NCBI GenBank assembly: GCA_021776235.1
Contig: JAJFGG010000016.1
Coordinates: forward strand, 1 to 64,000
Direction of reading: 5' to 3'
DNA from: Alphaproteobacteria bacterium
Lineage (GTDB): Bacteria; Pseudomonadota; Alphaproteobacteria; GCA-2731375
DNA: 64,000 bases
Position numbers and translations under genes: made by a program. The notes under the pieces are model-generated. The model did no database searches. It was given only the letters and a program-made list of their open reading frames with translations, and was not told the DNA's origin. How positions within the stretch are numbered: the stretch's first letter is position 1; each line of letters begins with the position of its first letter. Shown piece after piece: positions 56,426-64,000 of the stretch.

Positions 56426-57592
56426 ATGACAACCGAACACACCGAAGAAGAGCGGATGATCATCGACCTGGTCGAGAAATTCGTCGAGAACGAGTTGATG
56501 CCGCTGGAAAAAGCCGTCATGGCGCGCGAGGCGGCGGGTGAACCGCACGCACTGACGCCGGCGGAAGAGGCCCCGCTGCTGGCCCAATGCAAGGCCCTGG
56601 GCCTCTGGGCTCTCGATGCGCCCGAAGAGGTAGGCGGCGCAAATTTGCCGACGCCGGTCATGCTGGCTGTGCAGGAGCGGTTGAAAAGCACGGTGACGCC
56701 GTTCATCTTCCCGCCGGATTCGCCAAACCTGCACATGCTGATGGCCGTGGCGTCGCCCGAGCAGAAGGTGAAATACATGCAGCCCTACGCCCAGGGTGAG
56801 ATGAAATCCTGCATCGGTATTTCCGAACCCGGTGCGGGGGGCGATCCGGCGGACATGAAGACCAGCGCCGTCCGTGATGGCGACGAATGGGTGATCAACG
56901 GCCGCAAGATCTGGGTCTCCAACGTGCCGAAATCCGACTTTATCATCCTGATGGCGGTGACCGATCCCGGCAAGGGCGCGCGCGGCGGCATCACCGCCTT
57001 CATCGTCGATCAAGGTACGCCCGGCTTCATGATCGAGCGGGAAATCCCCATGCTGGGCGGGGCCCGCACCTACGAATTGGTGATGGACGACCTGCGCCTG
57101 AACGACAATCAGGTTCTGGGCGAAGTCGGCCAGGGTTTCGCGCCGATGCAAAAGCGCCTGACCGTGCGCCGTTTGGAAATGGGCGCCATGTGCGTCGGCA
57201 TGGCGGCCCGCGCGCTCAAGATGATGTGCGAACACACCCAGCAGCGCGTGACATTCGGCGCCAAGCTCAGCGACCGGCAGGCCATTCAATGGTGGATCGC
57301 CGATGCCGCCACCAAGATCCACGCGACCCGCCTGATGGTGATGGATGCCGCCCACAAACAGGACCGCGGCGAGGATGTCCGCACCGTCGCCTCGATGATC
57401 AAGGTCTTCGCCACCGAAATGGCGACGGAAGTCCTCGACAATGCCATGCAAAGCTTTGGCGCCATGGGAATGTCCCGCGAACTCCCCCTCGCCATCATGT
57501 CGCAGCGCTTGCGCCTGGCCCGGATTTACGAAGGCCCGACGGAAGTGCACCGTATGGTCATCGCCCGGCGGACGCTGAAGGAATACGCATAG
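56426..57592 (+). CDS. Acyl-CoA dehydrogenase family protein
   Basis: 388 residues from ATG 56426 with AAAGGA nine bases upstream. N-terminal helical domain, then the FAD/acyl-binding signature CIGISEPGAGGDPADMKTSA, KIWVSN, and the C-terminal domain ending RIYEGPTEVHRMVIARRTLK, which contains the catalytic base Glu (YEG). It removes two hydrogens alpha/beta to a thioester, passing electrons to ETF. Its chain-length class is not assigned. Thirteen bases later begins an iron-ADH-like gene, so the two are an operon. Confidence 0.92.
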   Translation: MTTEHTEEERMIIDLVEKFVENELMPLEKAVMAREAAGEPHALTPAEEAPLLAQCKALGLWALDAPEEVGGANLPTPVMLAVQERLKSTVTPFIFPPDSPNLHMLMAVASPEQKVKYMQPYAQGEMKSCIGISEPGAGGDPADMKTSAVRDGDEWVINGRKIWVSNVPKSDFIILMAVTDPGKGARGGITAFIVDQGTPGFMIEREIPMLGGARTYELVMDDLRLNDNQVLGEVGQGFAPMQKRLTVRRLEMGAMCVGMAARALKMMCEHTQQRVTFGAKLSDRQAIQWWIADAATKIHATRLMVMDAAHKQDRGEDVRTVASMIKVFATEMATEVLDNAMQSFGAMGMSRELPLAIMSQRLRLARIYEGPTEVHRMVIARRTLKEYA

Positions 57593-57605
57593 GACAGGGG
57601 CAACC

Positions 57606-58820
57606 ATGGCGCACAAGGCATTCAAGGCAGCAGGTTATCCATGGCGTTTGTTCAGTGGCCCACAGGTCATCGAGCAGCATCTGAAAGCCGCCCTGGACCG
57701 GGCCGGCGCGCAGCGGGCTTTTGTCCTCTGCTCCCCGTCCGTCAACCGCCGGACCGACACCGTGGGCCGCATTGAAACGGCGCTCGGCAGTCGTTGCGCC
57801 GGGGTATTTGACGGCATTGAAAAGGACTCGACCTACAATTCGGTCCGCGCTGCCACAGAGGCCGCGGCGGGCGCCCGGGCAGACCTGCTGATTGCCGTCG
57901 GGGGCGGCAGTGTCATTGTCGCAACCCGCGCGGTGGCGATTTTCATGGCCGAGGCGGGCGACCCGTTCGAGATCATGACCCAGTATCCGAAGGGGATGCC
58001 GGCGTACAGTCCCCGCCTCCTGGCGCCAAAGCCGCCGATCATCAATATTCCCACGACCCCCACCAGCGCCATGAATCGCGGCGGCACCGGCCTGAAAAAC
58101 CCCGATATCGACCACCGTATGGAGTATTTTGATCCCAAGACCCGTCCACAGGCCATTTTCCTGGATGACGAGGCGCTTCTCAGTGCCCCGCCGGCGCTTA
58201 TCCGCTCGACGGCGACCACGGTTTTCGCCGGCCTTGTCGGCGCGATCTCGCAGACCGGATTGAACCCCCTTGTGGCGGGCGAACAAAGCCAGGCCTTTCG
58301 CCTGGCCTATGGCGCCTATCCAAGGCTGAGGGACGAGCCCGACAATCCTGCCCTGCGCACAGACCTCTGCCTTGCGGCCTTCCTGCAGAATCGCGCCGAA
58401 GACGATGGCGCGCCACGCTTTCGCGGCGGCCCGTTCGCGGGCAACTATGCGGTATCAACGGCGCTGCACATCCGCTATCCGCGTGTCGGACAGGGTGAAG
58501 CGACCTCGACCGTGCAGGCGCCGGCCATACGGCTGGCCGGAACGGTCGACCTGACTTCGGCCCGTCAGGTCGCCGAGGCCATTGACGTCTGGCGCGATGG
58601 CATGGACGGCACAGCGGCGGCGGCGGCGGTGGCGGACGCTCTCGAAAGCATATACAACCGCGCCGGAATGCCCATACGGCTGCGCCAACTGGAGATCCCC
58701 AAGGACGATCTGCCGAATATCGCCAACGAAACGGTGAAGAATTTCAATGCCAACGCCGGTATGCGTTCGGCCCAGGCTCAGATAGAAGACGCCCTCCGCC
58801 TCCTCCAAAGCGCGTGGTAG
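57606..58820 (+). CDS. Iron-containing alcohol dehydrogenase-fold protein lacking the metal ligands
   Basis: 404 residues. The Rossmann half has LLIAVGGGSVIVATRAVA (family GGGSxxDxxK; here Asp is Val and Lys is Arg). IINIPTTPTSAMNRGGTG is the family nicotinamide loop. The C-terminal helical half aligns with FucO, but the metal ligands (Asp196, His200, His263 and His277 in FucO) correspond to Thr and Gly in STATTVFAGLVG, Ser in VSTALH, and Gln in VGQGEA. So the Fe/Zn site is gone. It may bind NAD(P) in another reaction or act as a partner of the acyl-CoA dehydrogenase 13 bases upstream. Not maleylacetate reductase by these residues. Confidence 0.75.
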   Translation: MAHKAFKAAGYPWRLFSGPQVIEQHLKAALDRAGAQRAFVLCSPSVNRRTDTVGRIETALGSRCAGVFDGIEKDSTYNSVRAATEAAAGARADLLIAVGGGSVIVATRAVAIFMAEAGDPFEIMTQYPKGMPAYSPRLLAPKPPIINIPTTPTSAMNRGGTGLKNPDIDHRMEYFDPKTRPQAIFLDDEALLSAPPALIRSTATTVFAGLVGAISQTGLNPLVAGEQSQAFRLAYGAYPRLRDEPDNPALRTDLCLAAFLQNRAEDDGAPRFRGGPFAGNYAVSTALHIRYPRVGQGEATSTVQAPAIRLAGTVDLTSARQVAEAIDVWRDGMDGTAAAAAVADALESIYNRAGMPIRLRQLEIPKDDLPNIANETVKNFNANAGMRSAQAQIEDALRLLQSAW

Positions 58821-58941
58821 GGGCGGACGCCTGGAGAATACTCTGGACGTTCGCGAGCCGAAGCATCGGCCCTCTATCTCTACGTTTTGCCGCTGTTCAT
58901 GGAAATAATGCTGTTCTCCCTGAACCTGAGTCGCTGGGGAG

Positions 58942-59785
58942 TCAGCTCGTCAGGAAGAATTGAAGGATCTCGTCATTGACCAGATCCGCTTGATCGTGGT
59001 GGACATTGTGCCCCGAATTCTCGACCTGGATTTGCTGAATATCGGCTCTGAGAGACTCGAAACGGGCTGATATTACCGGTTCGAAGAATACAGTATCGTC
59101 ACCGTAAAATAAGAGCGTCGGCGCTTGCAGCTGACGAACGTCATCTTCGGTAACCGAAAAGTTCAACAGCTGCCGCAAATGCGGCGCCAGGAGCGGCGTC
59201 AATGGCTTAAGGGCATTGATGATCCGGAGTTTCTTGGTTTCATCGAGCGAACGCCATTTGTCCCCGCCTGCATGTTCCATCATGCCTTGCCACGCCGCCA
59301 CTTCATCTGATGCTTCGCCGGCGGCAATTATGGGCGAGGTCTCTCGGCTGACCTGCTGATAGACCTCCGCCGGTAGCAGTTGGTGCAGTGTCGGTTCGAT
59401 TAGAACCATCCTATTCACTCGCTCTGGGCGGTCTCGAGCCAGAGCAAACGCAGTGGCACCTCCTGTCGAATGTGCGACCAGATGGGTTTGGGCGACGTTT
59501 TCGGCATCGAGTACTGCACACACATCTTCGATTTCAGTTGTAGAAAATGAGAAATCTGCTGGAAGAGTTACATTCGTCCCATCATGCCCCCGCGAAGTGA
59601 TCAACAATAGACGGAATTGCCGGCCCAGGGCCGAAAGCTGCCGCGCGAATGCACCTCGACCCACGAAACTACCATGCAACAACGTTATGGCCGGCCCCTT
59701 GTCCGGCCACCTGGTAGAAAATCTTCGCGCCATCCGGCGCGATCGCGGACCGTACAACCGCCGAAGCGGCCTGCGTTTCGGTCAT
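58942..59785 (-). CDS. Alpha/beta hydrolase, N-terminal frameshift
   Basis: From ATG 59785, with a strong GGGGAG site, one frame reads MTETQAASAVVRSAIAPDGA then KIFYQVAGQG and reaches the GGGG run at 59698-59695. The next frame continues PAITLLHGSFVGRGAFARQL to the end. Removing one G joins them smoothly into YQVAGQGPAITLLHG, the normal opening strand and oxyanion HG. The rest is intact: nucleophile LVAHSTGGATAF (Ser), acid in FYGDDTVF and His in NSGHNVHH. The intact product would be about 280 residues. Either a single-base insertion mutation or an assembly error in a homopolymer. Substrate unknown. Confidence 0.78.
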
Positions 59786-59976
59786 TCTGCTCCCCCCCAA
59801 AGCTGGATCAGTCTAGCACCAGGCAATCTCGGAAACCATGGATGCTGGAAAAAAGCGCGAATGTCCGCCTTTGATGTTGTGAACGGCTGCCCCCTCTCCG
59901 GCATGCCAGTAGGGTATTACGAAAACTGGCTGAACGGCCTATGCTTCCGAATGGACAATGGCTGGAGCAGCATTTG

Positions 59977-61701
59977 ATGAATGACAAACCGGATTTGATC
60001 ATCCGCGGCGGTACCGTCGCCGACGGCTCAGGCGGTCCCATGGTCGATGCGGATGTCGCCGTTTCCGACGGCCGGATCATCGCCGTGGGTCAGGTCAGGG
60101 AAAGTGGCGCCGAGGAGATCGACGCACGCGGCCGCCTGGTAATGCCCGGCTTCGTCGACCTGCATACCCACTATGACGCACAGGTTACATGGGCCAACCA
60201 GATTACGCCGTCGTCGTGCAATGGCGTAACGACGGTGCTGATGGGCAATTGCGGCGTCGGTTTTGCGCCGGTGCGGCGTGACCACCATGACATGCTGATC
60301 TCGCTAATGGAGGGCGTGGAAGACATCCCCGAAGTGGTGATGCAGGCAGGGCTGCCCTGGTCCTGGGGCAGTTTCCCGGAATATCTCGACACCCTCGCCG
60401 CCCGGCAATACGACGTGGATGTGGCCACCCAGGTGCCACATGCGGCTCTCAGGGTCTTCGTGATGGGAGAGCGCGGCGCCAACCGTGAAGCGGCCACGGC
60501 CGAGGATCGTGCGGCGATGGCGCGGCTCGCCGGGGATGGAATTCTGGCCGGGGCATTCGGGTTTTCGACTTCGCGGCTGCTGCAGCACCGCACGGCCGAG
60601 GGCGAAGCTGTCCCGTCCTACGGCGCGGCCGAGGTGGAACTGGCCGAAATCGCCGAGGCGGTGGCTCGGGCCGGACGCGGCTGGATCCAGGTTGTTGGAG
60701 ACTACGGCGACGCGATCGACCGGGAATTCGGCCTGCTCACCCGGCTGGCGAAACGGTCCGGACGCCCTTTGACGCTGACGCTTCTGCAGAAAGATTCCAA
60801 TCCCGGACAATGGCGCGATCTGCTCGGCCGGATAGCGGCGGCCAATGCCGAGGGCCTGCAGATCACCGGTCAAATCCGTGGCCGGCCAACCAGCGTGTTA
60901 CTCGGCTTTGAGCTGTCGTTGAACCCGTTTCTCGACTGCGCCGGCTGGCGGAAATTGGCGCCGCTGGACATCGACGCACGCGTCGCAATTCTGCGCGACC
61001 CTGATTTCCGGGCCCGCATGCTCGCCGAGCCCGTTGGAGATTCAGCTCAGGCTACGAGGTTAAGGGACTGGGACAGGATCTTCCCGTTCGGTGATCCGCC
61101 GCAGTACGAGCCCGATCCGGACACCAGCGTCGGGGCCGAAGCACGGCGGCGCGGCATGGATCCGGCGCAACTGGCTTACGAATTGATGCTGGAGAAGGAC
61201 GGCCGCGGGATCCTCTATCATCCCATGACAAACTATGCGGGTGGTGACATGGCGCCGGTCCACGAGATGCTGGGGCATCCCAACACGTTGATCGGTCTCG
61301 GCGATGGCGGGGCCCATGTGGGAATTATGTGCGACGCCACCGACATGGTGCACACGCTCACCCATTGGACCCGCGACCGCACCCGGGGACCAAGGCACGG
61401 TATCGAGGAGATGGTGCGGCGGTTGACCTCGGCGAACGCCGAGGCCATTGGCCTTGATGATCGCGGACGGATCGCCGTTGGCCTGCGGGCCGACATCAAT
61501 GTTGTGGATTATGAGGCACTGCAGCTTCAGCTGCCCGAGGTGAGCTACGACCTGCCCGCCGGGGGAAAGCGGCTTCTGCAACGCGCTACAGGATTCGACG
61601 CAACCATTGTCGCCGGCGTTTCCACATGGCGCCATGGCGAGGCGACCGGGGCTCTGCCCGGCCGCTTGCTGCGGAGCGGTCATTTAGCCTGCCGAGCGTA
61701 A
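59977..61701 (+). CDS. D-aminoacylase / N-acyl-D-amino-acid deacylase family amidohydrolase
   Basis: 574 residues from ATG 59977 (GGAG nine bases upstream). N-terminal LIIRGGTVADGSGGPMVDAD, metal motif DLHTHYDAQVTW (HxH), GNCGVGFAPVR with the family's bridging Cys and, in the second half, GDGGAHVGIMCDATD and ILYHPMTNY. It belongs to the amidohydrolase superfamily group that deacylates N-acyl-D-amino acids; substrate not tested. It is longer than classic D-aminoacylase (about 480) by a C-terminal extension. Divergent from the frameshifted hydrolase. Confidence 0.88.
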   Translation: MNDKPDLIIRGGTVADGSGGPMVDADVAVSDGRIIAVGQVRESGAEEIDARGRLVMPGFVDLHTHYDAQVTWANQITPSSCNGVTTVLMGNCGVGFAPVRRDHHDMLISLMEGVEDIPEVVMQAGLPWSWGSFPEYLDTLAARQYDVDVATQVPHAALRVFVMGERGANREAATAEDRAAMARLAGDGILAGAFGFSTSRLLQHRTAEGEAVPSYGAAEVELAEIAEAVARAGRGWIQVVGDYGDAIDREFGLLTRLAKRSGRPLTLTLLQKDSNPGQWRDLLGRIAAANAEGLQITGQIRGRPTSVLLGFELSLNPFLDCAGWRKLAPLDIDARVAILRDPDFRARMLAEPVGDSAQATRLRDWDRIFPFGDPPQYEPDPDTSVGAEARRRGMDPAQLAYELMLEKDGRGILYHPMTNYAGGDMAPVHEMLGHPNTLIGLGDGGAHVGIMCDATDMVHTLTHWTRDRTRGPRHGIEEMVRRLTSANAEAIGLDDRGRIAVGLRADINVVDYEALQLQLPEVSYDLPAGGKRLLQRATGFDATIVAGVSTWRHGEATGALPGRLLRSGHLACRA

Positions 61702-61750
61702 AAGTGGCGGTGCGCATGTCTGTAAAAAGTGGACAGCTGCTGTAACTACA

Positions 61751-62506
61751 CTAACCCTCCGGCATATTTCCGAAGCCCATCAGCCTCTGGCCGGCATCCA
61801 CCACAAGGGTATGGCCGGTAATCTGCGGCGCCGACACCAGATAGCGCACCGCCCGGACAACATCATCGGGGCCAAGACCAGGACCACGGGGTGTGAGGCT
61901 TTGGCGCCGCTGGTAATCCTCTTGGCTCTGATCACTTGGCAGGACGAGGCCGGGCGCAACGGCATTGACCGTCACGCCGCGCGGCGCCAGCTCGTAAGCC
62001 GCCAGACGTGTCGCGCCATCGAGTGCGAACTTGCTGCAGAAATAGCTGAAACGCGTTGGCGAGGCGGAGGTCATCTGCGTATCCAGCATGTTGATGATGG
62101 CGCCGGATGTGGGAAATGGATCCTGTTCGGCAAATGCCTGCATGAGAAACACGGGCGCTGCGACATTGATGTCCGTTAGGCGGCGCCAGCTTTCAATCGT
62201 GAGGGAACCCAGGTTGTCGGCCTCGAAAGCGGAAGCGGAATTGACCAACACCGAGACCGGGCCGCCCAGGGCCGCGGCCGCCCTGGCGATCAAGTCTTTC
62301 GACGTTTCGGGTTGGCTTAGGTCATGCTGCAAACACTCGGCCCTGCCGCCCTTTGCCGTAATCTCGGCGGCCAGTTCATTGGCGCCCCTCGACGATGTAT
62401 TGTAGTGCAGCGCCAGCGCGTAGCCGTCGTCAAAAAGGCCGGCCGCGATGGCGCGGCCGAGCCGTTTACCGGCCCCTGTCACCAAGGCAATTTTCTGGTC
62501 GTTCAT
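61751..62506 (-). CDS. FolM/PTR1-like SDR (dihydromonapterin or pteridine reductase)
   Basis: 251 residues. The cofactor motif is TGAGKRLGRAIA, i.e. TGxxxRxG, the variant typical of PTR1/FolM pteridine reductases rather than general SDRs. NSAS replaces NNAG; active site DTQMTSASPTRFSYFCSK carries Tyr and Lys. It lies 14 bases behind a DHPS-like gene and folK, which strongly supports a pterin role: NADPH-dependent reduction of dihydropterin or dihydrofolate. Last gene of the folate operon. Confidence 0.8.
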   Translation of the reverse strand: MNDQKIALVTGAGKRLGRAIAAGLFDDGYALALHYNTSSRGANELAAEITAKGGRAECLQHDLSQPETSKDLIARAAAALGGPVSVLVNSASAFEADNLGSLTIESWRRLTDINVAAPVFLMQAFAEQDPFPTSGAIINMLDTQMTSASPTRFSYFCSKFALDGATRLAAYELAPRGVTVNAVAPGLVLPSDQSQEDYQRRQSLTPRGPGLGPDDVVRAVRYLVSAPQITGHTLVVDAGQRLMGFGNMPEG

Positions 62507-62520
62507 TGCCGGCCCTTATC

Positions 62521-63405
62521 TCAGGCAAAATCCTGCAGATCCAGGACCGGCTGAACCCGTGGCACTTCATGGCTGCGCACCAGATTGACCTTGGATAGCA
62601 CCGCCAGGGTCGCGGCACTTGTTTGGGCAACGCGAACCTCATCGCGAAACAGATAAACTGCACCGGTGAGTTGCACCGTTACCGGCCAGCCAAGTTCCCG
62701 GAGGCGGAAGGATTGCAGGATGCTGTCGGTCTGATACCGGATGCGGTCCGGTCCATCCGGCAGATTGAGCGTGAAGCCAAATCCTGGATCGACCCACAGC
62801 CGTTCCACGCCGGCGCTTTCGGCAAGCGCAATCCGTTCCTTGAAAAACACCAACTGCCGGTCGAAAATCTCGCTGGCTGCCGGGAGAACGTCGGACGACC
62901 GGGCATTCTCACCGGGCGTATAACACAGGACAATGCCGGCCTCATGCTTCGCCACGGCCTGGTAAAAGGCTGTATCGTCGACACGCCCGGTTAAATTCAC
63001 CACGCCTGCGCCGGCTTGCAACAGCGCCACGGCAACTTCGGGATGATAGGTCTCGACCGAGACGAGGATTTGTTCCTCCGCAAGCGCGGCCACCACCGGT
63101 CGCATTCGATCGATCTGTTTTTCAATGGAAACAATATCTGCCGTGTCGCCCGTTGATTCACCGCCAATGTCCACCATGGCGGCGCCCTCCAGGGTCATCC
63201 GCCGCCCGCGATAAAGCGCGGCTTCAAAGGTATGGCAGATGGTTTCCCGATAGATGCTGTCCGGCGAAAGGTTCAACACACCCATCTGGTAGGTTCTGTC
63301 ATCAAACTGCTTGTTAAACCTGGGAAACTCGAATGTTCGGATCGGCGCTTCGAGGGCCTGGCGATAACGGCTCCATAGGGGGAAAATACGATCGGCTGAA
63401 ATCAT
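62521..63405 (-). CDS. Divergent dihydropteroate synthase-like (pterin-binding) protein
   Basis: 294 residues, a TIM-barrel pterin-binding protein. Signatures match DHPS in outline: MGVLNLSPDS (usually ILNVTPDSF), VDIGGESTGDTA (usually ESTRPGA), VSVETYHPEVA (usually ISVDTYK) and VDPGFGFTL (usually DPGFGFGK). The C-terminal LSRKSF loop is replaced by VQLTGAVYLF, and the final RvHDV is VRSHEV. Several residues that bind pterin and p-aminobenzoate in DHPS are therefore changed. It overlaps folK by four bases (ATGA). It may be an unusual DHPS or another pterin enzyme. Confidence 0.75.
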   Translation of the reverse strand: MISADRIFPLWSRYRQALEAPIRTFEFPRFNKQFDDRTYQMGVLNLSPDSIYRETICHTFEAALYRGRRMTLEGAAMVDIGGESTGDTADIVSIEKQIDRMRPVVAALAEEQILVSVETYHPEVAVALLQAGAGVVNLTGRVDDTAFYQAVAKHEAGIVLCYTPGENARSSDVLPAASEIFDRQLVFFKERIALAESAGVERLWVDPGFGFTLNLPDGPDRIRYQTDSILQSFRLRELGWPVTVQLTGAVYLFRDEVRVAQTSAATLAVLSKVNLVRSHEVPRVQPVLDLQDFA

Positions 63406-63953
63406 GCTGCGCCACTTTCTTCATGGGACAGTGGCAGATCATAGCCGGCTGTCCACTTGTCATCGAACAGGGTCAGATCGCCGGCTTCCGTGGGCAGACG
63501 GTTCAACAGGGTCAACATCGTGTCATGCAGTCTGGGATGTGCCAATCCGGCGGCAATGTCGCAAACCGGAACCATCACAAAGCGCCGCTCATGCATCCGG
63601 GGATGCGGCAGAACCAGTTCCGGGTCGTCTGAAATTTCCGCTTCATAAACAAGAATGTCGAGATCAAGGGTTCTTGGGCCCCAGCGGACCTTTCGCTCGC
63701 GATTTTGGCCTGCCTCAATGCGCTGCAGGGCAAGCAACAATTCCGGTGCTGATAACTCAGTCTCAAGGCGCGCCGCCCCATTGAGAAACGCGCCTTGTCT
63801 GTCCGGACCACCCACGGGTGCGGTCTCGTATAGACGGGACAATGCGACAAGCCGCGTTTCCGGTAGCCCCGACATGCCGGCAACGGCCGCGTTCAAATGC
63901 GCCAGCCGGTCGCCAAGATTTGATCCCAGTGCGATGAGGGCAACTGCCAACAC
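63402..63953 (-). CDS. folK: 2-amino-4-hydroxy-6-hydroxymethyldihydropteridine pyrophosphokinase
   Basis: 183 residues, full length. HPPK motifs: ALGSNLGDR, YETAPVGGPDRQGAFLNGA, RWGPRTLDLDIL (metal Asp pair) and LPHPRMHERRFV. It transfers pyrophosphate from ATP to 6-hydroxymethyl-dihydropterin, the step before DHPS. The called start is GTG 63953; TTG 63950 sits better behind the GGGAGG site (spacing five) and is possible. First gene of the folate operon. Confidence 0.95.
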   Translation of the reverse strand: MLAVALIALGSNLGDRLAHLNAAVAGMSGLPETRLVALSRLYETAPVGGPDRQGAFLNGAARLETELSAPELLLALQRIEAGQNRERKVRWGPRTLDLDILVYEAEISDDPELVLPHPRMHERRFVMVPVCDIAAGLAHPRLHDTMLTLLNRLPTEAGDLTLFDDKWTAGYDLPLSHEESGAA

Positions 63954-64000
63954 ATCCTCCCCAGCGGTTAACGGCGAGGCCTATCCCCAACCTCAAAATA

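Noticed and set aside
56393-57625. A 410-codon open frame antisense to the acyl-CoA dehydrogenase
   Set aside because: His/Gly/Asp-rich composition typical of antisense reading of a GC-rich gene; no motif.
1-64000. CRISPR arrays, tRNAs, rRNAs, IS elements, attachment sites
   Set aside because: I saw no regularly spaced repeats, no tRNA T-loop with cloverleaf, no transposase or integrase frame, and no flanking inverted or direct repeats of IS type.

Overview
The window is GC-rich, densely coded chromosomal DNA. It has no rRNA, tRNA, phage, transposase or CRISPR array that I can see. Gene content and order point to an alphaproteobacterium, probably Rhodospirillales-like: carB directly followed by greA, trxB directly followed by a LysR gene, an ELM1-family gene, an AlgI-type MBOAT pair, many stand-alone SDR enzymes, Lrp/AsnC and class III cyclase genes, and an sRNA resembling the alphaproteobacterial suhB/MmgR type. 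This placement is an inference from context.

Layout. (1) 1-3183, minus: ATP-dependent hydantoinase/oxoprolinase pair hyuA-hyuB, with hyuB cut by the window edge. (2) 3568-6456: a signalling module. A consensus promoter with an inverted repeat at the start site drives a MerR-HTH/PAS/class IIIb adenylate cyclase, followed by a cyclic-nucleotide-binding EAL phosphodiesterase. (3) 6601-11294: an orphan CoxL-like molybdo-hydroxylase large subunit, a DUF502 membrane protein, a Sel1-repeat protein and an SDR. (4) 11508-15313: carB and greA. (5) 15606-17782: a broken rubredoxin gene overlapping a cytochrome P450, then an SDR. (6) 17847-21646: Lrp regulator, ELM1-like protein, trxB, LysR regulator, and a structured sRNA with a perfect terminator. 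(7) 21928-28498: a polyamine-type ABC importer divergent from a cysteine hydrolase and a hydantoinase. (8) 28619-35910, minus: a small methyltransferase, an MBOAT/SGNH acyl-transfer pair, and a 1170-residue AsmA-like protein. (9) 36395-49879: nhaA, an MipA/OmpV protein, a second membrane adenylate cyclase, an RND efflux pair, a lipoprotein alpha/beta hydrolase preceded by a decayed copy of its own 5' end, gltS, and a Rap1a/Tai-like protein. (10) 49978-53031, minus: a tightly overlapping PAPS operon cysC-sat-pyk, with cysC frameshifted and the pyruvate kinase divergent. (11) 53340-56425: a gene graveyard with an FAD-oxidoreductase remnant, a small coiled-coil protein and a large secreted protein of unknown role. 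(12) 56426-61701: acyl-CoA dehydrogenase, an iron-ADH-fold protein that has lost its metal ligands, a frameshifted alpha/beta hydrolase and a D-aminoacylase-family enzyme. (13) 61751-63953, minus: folK, a divergent DHPS-like gene and a FolM/PTR1-like reductase.

The genes together describe a heterotroph that imports and hydrolyses cyclic amides, ureides and N-acyl amino acids and oxidises acyl and hydrophobic substrates. Second-messenger signalling is represented by two adenylate cyclases and one cNMP-gated EAL protein. The most interesting candidate system is the cyclase/cNMP-EAL module at 3568-6456, which could couple cAMP synthesis, self-repression and c-di-GMP breakdown in one transcription unit. 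Other items worth a look are the metal-less iron-ADH homologue beside an acyl-CoA dehydrogenase, the PAPS operon with its odd pyruvate kinase, the divergent DHPS-like enzyme, and the sRNA. Two genes (cysC and the hydrolase at 58942) carry single-base frameshifts at short homopolymers. These may be real mutations or assembly errors.
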